A stretch of DNA of 37,087 nucleotides from Chromera velia. Taxonomy: Eukaryota > Sar > Chromeraceae. This document shows, piece by piece, positions 9,375 to 18,425 of the stretch. Made by a program: the position numbers and the translations under genes. The notes under the pieces were generated by a model, which was not told where the DNA came from, did not search any database, and saw only the letters and a program-made list of their open reading frames with translations. The stretch spans positions 1 to 37,087 of the forward strand of contig JAHBMJ010001009.1 in assembly GCA_018398765.1 (NCBI GenBank), read 5' to 3'. How positions within the stretch are numbered: the stretch's first letter is position 1; each line of letters starts with the position of its first letter.

Positions 9375-12315
9375 GCCTGTGTACTTGCTCGAGCGTTTGT
9401 GTGGCCTGCGCACGACCGACGGACCCACCTCTCTAAGCGGGTTCTCGTCACGACATTGTCACCTCCCGACAATTTTCTGAAAAACGGCCCTGTACACAAC
9501 AGACGGGAGGCGCCAGGGGACACACAGACACGCGCAGAAAAAGAGACAGAAAGGCAACAAGCGCGAGAGGGTGTGACATTGACAGAGAAGGCACAGCGAT
9601 AATGGATCTTCAACATGAATGCATTCACAGGTGCCCAGAGGCACGTACTCAAAACGAGGCCCCGCTCATTCTCCATGATTACGCACTGAGAGAGAAAACA
9701 AAAATCTCACCATCATACACCAGACGCAGCATTTGGATTCGCGATTCGCGTCAGAGAATGCATGATGGACTGTCATCTCATGGGGATCATTCCGTCCCTC
9801 ATAGAGTGGAAAACCTCTCCATCTGCACCCTTTTCTGCCCTCACCGTGCATGCATGCATGCATACATGCACTGACGGACCCGCCATATATTTGCTCAAGC
9901 CCAGAAGGTCCACGACAATTTTGGAAGCAAACGTTTCCTTGTCCATCTCCACCCCATGACCCGAGAAGGCTAAATCCAAAGCGGCCGAAACTTCCGCAGT
10001 GATGTTACACCTAGGAGGCCCCAACCCGTGAAGCAACACGTTTCTGCAATCACGAAAATGAAGAGGGCAGAAGAATCACAGAAAGAAAAGACACACGGAC
10101 AGAAAAATGAAGCAAGCAACCAACCAAGCAAGCAAGCAAACAAGCGAGAAAGAAAGAAAGGAAGGAAAGAAACAACGAAAGAAAGACTGAAAGAGAGGGG
10201 CAGTAGGAAGGAAAAGGCCTGAGTGACGTAAAGAATGAAAGAAGAAACGGTCCTCCAAACATCTGAATACGAGAGTCAACCTCGCAGTCGGTTACTCAAC
10301 CATTGAACTTGTCGATTTCTGCGTTGGTCAACCAGCCGAAAGGTGCTCCAACTTTCCATCAGGCTTGCTCTCTCTGATAACCACAAACATCAGTCGGGAA
10401 TGAAAAAAAATACCTCTGTCTGCTTAGCATGGCTCACTTGGGAATGTTTTTGCCTTCCTCTCTCAGTCGTGCCTTCAACTCCTCCGGCATCTCAGAAGGC
10501 CGCAGAGGCCCCGGGGCTCGTGCTGCCGCCCCCCCGTCCCTCATGGGGAACGACGGCGTGGTGGCCGACGCAATCGACGACGCTCGCTCCTCTGGCGACC
10601 CTCCAGCTGCCGCTCCTGGGGTATGGAGAAGTTTGGCGGTTTCTCGCGGAGATCTTGGGGACGCCTCCGCGCGTTTGCGTGCTGTTGGGGACAGAGAAGC
10701 TGTGAACAGGGGAGAGGAGGAGGGCATAACAGATGGTCCCACTGCAGACGGGGAATGAGAAGACCCCGCAGGAGAAGTTCCTGATTTTGGACTTCCGCTT
10801 TTTCTGCTTGTCAGACCCGGTATCTGAATGTTCTGCTGACTCGGACTCCCCCCCCCCGCCGGGCTTCCCCCTCCTCCTTCCCTCCGACCTGCTGCGTCTG
10901 CCTCGCTGTCTGCCGCTGCAGCGTCAGAAGAAGGGGAAGAACCAGGACCTGGCACACCTACCCCCGCAAACGGAAGCGCACTTAGAGCACCACTCTCTCC
11001 GTCGGCACCTGGAGGTAGGGCTAAGTGCGGAGAACGTCCAACGCCTTCCATGGCATCTTTTCCTGGGGCCCCCGGCGACGCTGACGAAGTGGCCCCTGCG
11101 GTAGAAGAGGCCCCGGCACCTGGTGATAGGCGTGTGGTATCTGATGTTTCCCTTCCTATGGCATCCCTCGTTGGTGTCACAGGCAGCAGACTTGAGCCTG
11201 TAGCAGCAGAATGGGAGGGGGGGGAGGAACGGGCGTCGGCGGCAAGAGTTGAGAAAGGGACCCCGACACGGCCCGCCTCGTCTGAGGCGCTGGTGGGCCA
11301 CTCCCCGAAAGACTCCCCCTCCCCGCTCATCCTGCCTGCAAGCAGACTGCGCGGCTCGGGGCGGCGCACAGGTGAGCGAGGGGGGTTGGACATGCCGAGG
11401 CCCCCAATGGACGAGGTGGATATTTCCTTCCCGATGGAGTATTGGGAGAGAGCACCCGTCGACTTGGGCGAAGAGGGGGGGGAGGGGACAGAGGGGGCAC
11501 GGCTCCCGTCCTTCTGCCGCAAAAAACGGCGCTGCAAGAGAGGGCACATGAGGTCGCATCCACGATCAAGGAGAGACAACTGCATGAGCGAATCTACCAA
11601 GGAGACCGCTAACGAAGGAACGAAAACGCAAATACCGCCGTCAAAAGACCGAGGAGGGAAGTCAATGAGCCCATCCCACCCGATTCAAAGAGCCCCAAGA
11701 ACCACACACTCACCTCATCGAGTGTTCCCTCCTTGGCACGGCGGAAAATTTCTTTCAAGAAGTCCTGAGTCTGTGGTTGGCACAGGAACTCCAAGAACAG
11801 GCCGTGGGAGGCGCTCCGTGTGAGGGGGTACGACGAAGCATCCCCACTCTCCTCTGCCGACATGTCTACGGACCCCTTTCAAAGGGCAGCCTCTCTCTTG
11901 AAAGGTTTTGGTGTCTCTTTTCCTCAGAGACGTGTAGGCAGATACAGCGGTGAACTCTCAGCAGCACTCAGATCCCAAACGAGGAACGAAACGCAGAGAC
12001 CACAACAGAAGCCCTTATTGTGTCCAGACAGAGAAAAAACGAGATGATAAAAATCAAGAGGCGCCTGCTCACACCTTCAAGATGCTTCACAGGACTTCCG
12101 GGAGCCGACCGAGCTAGCCGTCCAACAAGCCTCTCCGATCCAAGTGGAGAAAAACAATCCCGGCCGCGGTGGCAGAGACGGCACCACACAGTCACACGGA
12201 TTTACACCACCCTAATCGCTCCCAGCAGGGTCAGCTGACTAATCTGTGGTGGAACAGCTGCATGATTTTGCTTGAAGAAAAGCCTGGCAATGCTCTGGTC
12301 GATCTCTGGTCGATA
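4663..12315 (-). CDS. PPP2R3: Protein phosphatase 2A regulatory subunit B'' (PR72/PPP2R3 type), multi-exon
   Basis: B'' subunits direct the PP2A core to substrates and bind calcium through EF-hands. Exons in transcript order: 12315-12240, 11865-11714, 11579-10438, an unresolved piece near 10.35-10.25 kb, 10043-9866, 9685-9649, 9489-9429, 8975-8863, 8154-8089, 7801-7734, 7416-7351, 7155-7052, 6759-6650, 6195-6009, 5525-5427, 5122-5045, 4735-4663 (TGA). From 10043 to the stop every junction keeps phase with GT-AG ends. Family signatures include [63 protein letters not shown] and SDWDRF. Two canonical EF loops are visible: [12 protein letters not shown] and [12 protein letters not shown]. The 1.1-kb exon encodes a long Ser/Pro/Gly-rich N-terminal region not typical of the core family. 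The true start lies upstream of 12315 and was not found. Family assignment is strong; the 5' third is provisional. Confidence 0.9.
6497..6558. repeat. (GAAA)n microsatellite in a B'' intron
   Basis: Near-continuous GAAA units on the plus strand, which is a CTTT pyrimidine tract on the coding strand. It lies between the exons ending at 6650 and starting at 6195. Confidence 0.9.
6582..6649. repeat. (GACT)n microsatellite starting at a 5' splice site
   Basis: Read on the coding (minus) strand this is GTCAGTCAGTCAGTC and related units. They begin at the first intron base after the exon that ends at 6650. Confidence 0.9.
8381..8410. repeat. (CAGA)n microsatellite in a B'' intron
   Basis: Perfect CAGA units, with a shorter run of the same unit at about 8325-8340. 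Both lie in the intron between the exons at 8863-8975 and 8089-8154. Confidence 0.9.
9336..9372. repeat. (CT)n microsatellite in a B'' intron
   Basis: Uninterrupted CT dinucleotides on the plus strand. This run goes against the usual plus-strand purine bias of this gene's introns. Confidence 0.9.
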
Positions 12316-12723
12316 CTGGAAGCTTGCAAACGGCGTTCATGCATGTTCATGCGGACTGTCGATCCCGCGTGAACAACGCGCACAGGAGTTGTGGTTTCTT
12401 CTCCAATGTGCCCCCCAAGCAGTCGATCGTTCGCACGGTGCGACTGTTAGAAGGCTTTTACTGAGAGGGCGCGCGGGCACGCGTATGGCCGCCGGGCCCG
12501 CGCTTCGTACCGGCCCGCCCCCCGCCCCCGCTCATGGACAAAAGCCCCATGCAGCATGCGATCGGACCATGCATTGACTCAGAAAGGTCAACAAGGCGGA
12601 TCGAAGTGTCATGTCAAGGACGTCCTTCCTGCATAGAGCGGGCACCAAAGATCAATCTGGCAAACACTGATTGACTGACTGACAGGCAAGCGTTACGACA
12701 CAGGGGGCAAAGCGCGTTTCAAG
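12316..12723. promoter_or_regulatory. Head-to-head intergenic region, candidate bidirectional promoter
   Basis: It separates the 5'-most supported exon of the minus-strand B'' gene from the ATG of the plus-strand dynein light chain gene. It contains a strongly GC- and CpG-rich block at about 12,465-12,540 with cgcgggcacgcg and gggcccgcgc words, unlike its AT-richer surroundings. No TATA box is obvious. A shared promoter is inferred from layout and composition. An undetected first exon of the B'' gene could also lie here. Confidence 0.45.
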
Positions 12724-13859
12724 ATGGCTGCAAATCAGGTGGAGCTGCAGGTATGGGAAAACACCTACCGACTGGAACCAGAAGAGAATGAAAAGTGAGC
12801 AGACGCCATCCGTTGTTTGCAACTGCAAGTGACCGTCCTTTGTGGCTGGCAGGCAGGGCACTGCTGGTCCTTGCTTGGCACACTCGATTTGACGGAGGGA
12901 GCAAAAGATTCCTTCTGTTTGAGTGTGTTCTCATGACTGAACGCCTACCTCTGTGAATTGCTTGCAGATTCTTCCCATCAAAAGTCGAGGGGGTCATCGC
13001 AGATGTGATGAAGGAAATGCTGGCAGACAAGGAGTACAACTCAGACAGTGCCAAGATCTGGACACTGGAGCTTTGCAATGAGATCAAGGCACGATGCAAA
13101 GGTGAGAGAGAAGTCGAAGTGCGAGCTGTGAGATGAGATCAGTGTATTCAGACAGAGATCCAGGCAGGCTGTGTTGTTTGGTTGTTCACGTTTAGTTGCG
13201 GGAATGATCGTCAATATACGGTTGGAGAGAGCTTTGTGCTTGCTGAGTGGTTGCGCTCGAAACCGGACTTGTGTGCTCGCATCCGTTCCTCTGGTGCCTC
13301 TCCGATGCAGTTCCCCCTTCCAATGCTGCTCCTGCCCCCCCGCAGTGACCCCTGCAGTTTTCCTTCTCTCTTTAGTCCTCTCTCCATGTCTGCCTGTCAC
13401 TATGTGAGTCGCTTCGTCCTGACTCTGAAAGCAGTGAAGAAATGAGAACTTCAGTCAGTCTCGTTGGCCGGCTCTCCTTCTCTCTCTGTTTTTGTCCGTG
13501 AGCGACGCAAGTGGACGTGTAGGTGCACATTGAGAAATGCGCACGCTCGCATGCTGAACTGTCTGTCTGCCTGTCCGTCTGAAAAAAGAGGGAAAAGAAA
13601 AGAAAAAAAATATACTTTGTCTGTTTGAGATTTCGTGATGGTGCGAGTGAATGAGTGAGTGCAGATCTGAACATGCCGAGGTACAAACTGATCGTCCAAG
13701 TGGTGATTGGAGAAAACGCTGGTCAGGGCATCCGCGTCTCTTCCAAGTGCTTGTGGGACGTCAATCTCGACAACTGGGCATCGTACTCGTACAGAAACGT
13801 AAGTGGCAACAACCGAACACGTAAACACGCTCGCTCTCTCTCTCCCTCCCTCCCTCCCT

Positions 13860-13908
<49 letters not shown>

Positions 13909-14283
13909 TCACTCACTCACTCACTCACTCACTCACTCACTCCACTCACCCCACTCACCCCACTAACTCACCCCACCCGACCTTTCTTTCTTTCTTTTCT
14001 TTCCTTCCTTCCTTCCTTCCTTCCTTCCTTCCCTCTTTCATGCTTGGTACTCTTTTTCTTCTCATTTTTTCATCACGTCATTTCATTCGTCTCTTCAGTT
14101 GTTGGTGGGCTCGTCCGTTGCTTTGCTTGCTCATTCGATGGCTCTCTGTCTCTTTCTCTTTATGCGTGCTGGCGTGTAAGCGTGTGTGTGCGTGTCTGAG
14201 TGCGTGTGTGTTGATGCATCTGTGCCCCCTTGCAGCAATCACTTTTCGCTGTCGGAATGGTTTTTGGTTGCTACTACGAGTAG
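12724..14283 (+). CDS. DYNLT2B: Tctex1-type dynein light chain, DYNLT2B/TCTEX1D2-like, four exons
   Basis: Exons 12724-12794, 12968-13101, 13665-13798 and 14236-14283 (stop TAG) join in phase through GT-AG introns to give 128 residues, a normal length for the family. Landmarks in order are ENTYRLEP near the N-terminus, YKLIVQVVIGE, a CLWDVNLDNWAS segment matching the family CFWDxDxDNxxx motif, and the C-terminal SLFAVGMVFGCYY. These closely follow TCTEX1D2, a light chain of the dynein-2 motor that drives retrograde transport inside cilia. The ATG sits in a plain context and opens directly into conserved sequence, which supports this start. Its presence suggests a ciliated or flagellated stage. 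Intron 3 is a large compound microsatellite. Confidence 0.93.
13829..14032 (+). repeat. Compound pyrimidine microsatellite in intron 3 of the dynein light chain gene
   Basis: Successive blocks of CTCC, CT, CA, CACT, CCCA-type and CTTT/CTTC units run together without unique sequence between them, all pyrimidine-rich on the transcribed sense strand. Confidence 0.95.
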
Positions 14284-15771
14284 ATAGAGGACGCAATCGA
14301 AGAGCAGAGGAGATGAGAGAAGGAAAGGGACAAAGGGAGAGTGGAGAAGGGTGGTGAAAGATCGGGGGAGGGAGTGACAAAGAGAAGAAGTACAACATCA
14401 AATTGGGAGGGGGGAAGGAGGGAGAGGAGAGGGGAGTTGGCCTTTTTCTCTTCTTTCTCTCTTTCGTGATCGATGTATTCTCCTTCCCGTGTTCTGTTGG
14501 TTTGTCTTCGAAGTTCTCTCCTCTCTCTTTCCCGACTCGACCAACACATCCTTCCTTCCATTTTCTTGTCTTTTCATTCTTCTCTTTTCAACACACTGAA
14601 TCAATGACTGACAGACTGCTTGTCACTGGCGAAGGAAAGAAAGGTCCGACAAAAGTTTGATAAAAAGCAGAGAAAAAAGGGGAAAAAGTTTCACTCACAA
14701 CTGCACCGTCCAAAATAGCAATGAAAAAAAAAGGAAAGTGGTCGGGGCGCAAATTTGAAAAAACACAATGTCTCAAGAGAGCAACAGAGATTGAAATGTG
14801 CTATGCCTTTATCCCACCACTGTTGAACCCCGCCTCCTCTCTCCATCCATTCATCTTCGTTCACAAGCAGGAACACACATACATACACACACACACACAC
14901 ACGTACGGCAGCCATCACTCGCCACTTTTTTCCTCTTTCGTCCTCCTTCTCTTTTCATCTCTATCGTTCTCTCCGTATGCAAAGACGACAACCGGGGAGG
15001 GGAGGGAAACAAAAATTGAGGGAGACGAGACGGGGCCGTTGTGCAGTTCATGCTTGGAAGGAATTGGGTCTCTGTTTCCATTTTTCTCCTTCCGTTTCTT
15101 CTCTCCCCCTCCCTCGCCTGTCTGTCTGGTGGCTGAGTCGGATCTAGAAGGGAGAGCTGTCGGTGCCTTCTTTCCTTTCTGCATCCTTTTCGTTCTTTGC
15201 CCTTCCCTCACCGTGTCAAGCCCCTCCCCACGTACTGACCAAGCCTTCCAATCCACTGAGATGAAGACAGGAAGCATCCCCCCCCCGCCTGCTTGTCTGG
15301 CTGGCTGCCTTTTCTGGGCCGACAGACAGGCAGGCTGTTCACGTAATAATACTGCAGGGTGCATTCACGCCATGCCGGGAGAAGCCATCGAGGCCTAGTC
15401 GCACGCCTGTAGAAAGAGAAAGAGAGAGAAATGGGAATGTTCGTTCGATCAATGCCGTGTTGGGTTGGTCCGATCATCTATCGATAGTGATCCGATCCAT
15501 GTGGAAGGAGGTACGTGTCATTTAATTCATGCATGGACTGAACATAATTAAATGCATGCCGATGTTCGCCATCTTCATTTTCTTTTAACTCTGACACGAC
15601 CTGCATTTCTTCTTCGATCTTGTGTCGCCCAGACCTTTGAGAGGTCTTACGCTGCTTGATTCGCCTCTCTAGCACTGTTCCCCATTGACTCCAATTCCAA
15701 GTGCTTGGGCTGCGAAATGGCCTCGAAAGGGTAGGCCTGTCTCCCTGTCTCATCCTGTCTCCCCAGCCCAC
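14284..15771. other. Low-complexity region downstream of the dynein light chain gene
   Basis: Mostly pyrimidine-rich on the plus strand up to about 15.3 kb, with an (AC)n run near 14,884. Long open frames (such as plus 14,721-15,398) are compositional. On the minus strand, 15,710-15,478 shows a short frame with PKHLELESMGNSAREANQ followed by a GTAAGA donor-like site. Another frame contains IEEEMQVVSELKENEDGE. These could be exons of an unrecognised gene, but I cannot join them. Confidence 0.35.
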
Positions 15772-15784
15772 CTCTCTCTCTTTC

Positions 15785-15868
<84 letters not shown>

Positions 15869-15869
15869 T
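15772..15869 (+). repeat. (CT)n followed by (GT)n microsatellite
   Basis: About 70 bases of CT repeats pass directly into about 18 bases of GT repeats. Confidence 0.95.
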
Positions 15870-15899
15870 ATCTGTTGTATGATTTTGTCTCTAGTTTCA

Positions 15900-17680
15900 T
15901 CTATGATTAGCCTAGTGATTAGCATCATTTAGTAAGCTCGTAATCTAGCCCGTAATTCAAATATATGTACCTAGTATATATACATAATACGGATGTCAAA
16001 CTGCTAGGCTCGGATTCAATATATTGATTGATTGATTGATTGATTAATATATATTATATTTTAGACAAAATGCTAATATAATATAATGTAATATTTCACT
16101 GTCCACATAAGAGTAACCGCTAAAGAATAGTAATGAGGCGGCCGTCAGGCCGCCGAGTTACGATTTTTTAGTAACTGAAGGTTTAAACGGTAATTTATGG
16201 AAAAACAGTAATACCTCCACTCACTCATCTACTCAGTCACTCACTCTCACATTTACCTGCACTCACTCAACACTCACTCAGTGACACTCACTCACTCACT
16301 CACTCATTCATTCACTCACTCATTCACTCATCTCGACATTTAGTCACCCATCCATCTATCTCAATCCATCTATCCATTCATTTATTCATTCATTCATTCA
16401 CCCGTCCTGACCTTCGCAGAAAGTTATTTTGTCAGGCAGGCAGGCAGACAGTGACAGACATGCAGACACCGTGACAGTGACAAGCAAGAACAGCCAGACA
16501 CAGACAGGTACAAACATGCTTTTCCCGTCTATCTCTATCTCCAGTACGCTTTCTCTGTCTGAAGGAGTGTATGCTGGTCGTGGCGATTTCTGCGTCAAAA
16601 GATTAATAGCAACTTAACAAGATTGCACCTCATCGGTTGGCAATGGTTAATTAGCTCCTTTGGCTTACCGGTCTTGGAGTCAATGCAATCATTCGCTTGT
16701 ATAAGCATGTATGCATGTATATATATGATTGAATTGCATGTAGAATGCATTCACTGCATGAAGAACCGCACGAGATTTCTATGCTGGGACCCTCTGTTGG
16801 CCCTACAACGCCTGAATTACGGTTTTTTCATACTAAAAAATTGGTGCCGAAGGCGCTAAGTTACGGAAAAACCGTAACAAAAAAAGCTGTAATCCGTAAA
16901 CTCCTCATAGACCCCCATCGTAACCCTTATGTAGATGGTGTATGTAATATAATATAATGAATGAATGAATGAATAAATGAATAAAGTTGGCTAATATAAA
17001 CTTAATGTAATATGAGAGGATGAAGATTGCGTTGAAGGCCGGAGATTAGTCAGAGAATGAAGATCCATCCTACGATCGGTCCTGCAAAATCTGATGATGA
17101 CGCATCTCTTTAGTTATTGTTTTTTGAGACGGTTTTTTATAAGGCTTCAGAGGCAAGTTGCTCTATTCAGATGAATTAAGAGGGAAAAGAAGACAAACAC
17201 GGGATAAATTTATGTAGATGTTATATCATATTATATTATATTTATATTATTATATTAGGGGAACCCTAAAGATATATATATGTATACATTGAATCCAAGC
17301 CCAGTCAAACTGTTTGTTTGTGTGTATCAACTATGATTTTGAACTATTAAGCTAGCTATTAAGATATTATATATCACAGCATACTGAAATAATACCTAGA
17401 ATAACATTTTTAAAAAATATTGATTTCATCAGTTAATTTTTTTTTTTGATTGATGCAGTTGCCGCTCGTAGCCGCTCGCACTGGTATTTGACTTTGATTT
17501 TAATAAATTTTATTTCTTGTAGACGTACTGTTAAATATTGTTAGATCTCTCTGGCGCGTGTGTAATGTTGACATTATTATGTTGTGTAAGCAAACGAAGC
17601 AGCTATATGACATTAGGTAAAATGCGCTTCCTTATAGTATGGCTTATAATGGCTTGACAGAGTTTAACGGAGTTACTCTA
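15900..17680. other. AT-rich intergenic DNA with simple repeats and a small hairpin
   Basis: It holds TGAT, TATA and ATTC/ATGA tetranucleotide runs. A perfect hairpin at 16,860-16,878 has a GTTACGG stem, an AAAAA loop and a CCGTAAC stem. Related ttacggtttttt words occur just upstream. No gene is visible. The TATAATATA-rich edges near 16,065 and 16,945 could bound an AT-rich element, but no terminal repeats were confirmed. Confidence 0.4.
16216..16400 (+). repeat. (CACT)n and (ATTC)n microsatellites
   Basis: Imperfect CACT units give way to CATT/ATCT and then ATTC units. Confidence 0.85.
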
Positions 17681-17681
17681 T

Positions 17682-17735
17682 GATAGGATAGGATAGGATA
17701 AGATTTATGTTCCGGGTGACCCCCGTAGTCCACTA
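17682..17735 (-). repeat. (TATCC)n-tailed retroposon fragment flanking the LTR element
   Basis: A (GATAG)n run leads into ttatgttccgggt-ccccc...gtccact. The same arrangement, better preserved, lies at 24,710-24,765. Similarity between the two stops at the CACTA target site of the LTR element, so the element sits at or next to the end of this fragment. Confidence 0.45.
17731..17735. repeat. Target site duplication, left copy (CACTA)
   Basis: CACTA directly precedes the TG of the left LTR and is repeated exactly at 24,543-24,547 after the CA of the right LTR. Confidence 0.9.
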
Positions 17736-18175
17736 TGTTGGTATGGCTAGCGTGACTGCAGCATAACGACTATCAACTTACGTGTAAAGTCTGTGTATCA
17801 CTGGTTCGGTTCCTTCTTCTACCTTTTTTGTCTTCGGACATTGTATCACAAGACTGTCATACATCTTGCTGTCCATCTTCCAATCTCATTTATTTGCATT
17901 TAATTCGTATCTTCTGTATTTCATCTGTCCAATACAGAAAAAGAAGCTGTATCGTCATTTCTATATGACTTCTTTTCATTTATTGTAATACAGTTTGTTT
18001 GTTTTATTAATATAATAAAATTAATTCTGTGCAACGCATTCAAGTGTTGTTTGGAAAGTGTTGTATGGCTCGCGTATACGGCGTGCGTCAATCACTCCGG
18101 TCCTCCGGGACTGCACTGCTCACGTCCCCTCAGCCCAGAGCGTCACCCCGGCCCGCTCACCTCTGAGGCCTAACA
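17736..18175 (-). repeat. 3' LTR (left copy), 440 bp
   Basis: Starts TGTTGG on the plus strand and ends CCTAACA, giving TGTT...AACA ends. It holds an 18-nt AT-rich segment (around 18,004-18,022) missing from the other LTR. A tRNA-like A-box/B-box pair and a T6 run lie at 17,744-17,829, reading opposite to the element. Confidence 0.95.
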
Positions 18176-18190
18176 ACCACTCCCCCCCCC
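18176..18190 (-). promoter_or_regulatory. Polypurine tract
   Basis: On the element strand this is nine G followed by AGTGGT, directly abutting the start of the 3' LTR. That is where plus-strand DNA synthesis is primed in LTR elements. Confidence 0.8.
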
Positions 18191-18425
18191 AGTCTGCTCG
18201 TCCCAAGCAGATCATATGCAAAGGACAAAGCAGGGGCACGTTAACATGTCATGTACCACTCGAACTCCCGGGGGCTGCCCTTACCCCAACGACTTCGTTT
18301 CTTTTCATTCACAGAGGCTCTTGGATGCGTCCATCCTTTTGCATATCCGAGCAAGAAGGGAAAGAGGGTTTGCCTTACTCAACCACCCAGAAAAGACAAA
18401 GACAGCAATCACTGCGAGACATTCA

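Noticed and set aside
14721-15398. Plus-strand 225-codon open frame
   Set aside because: Its composition is that of pyrimidine-rich low-complexity DNA (SFSF, PPPP runs) with no conserved block or splice context.
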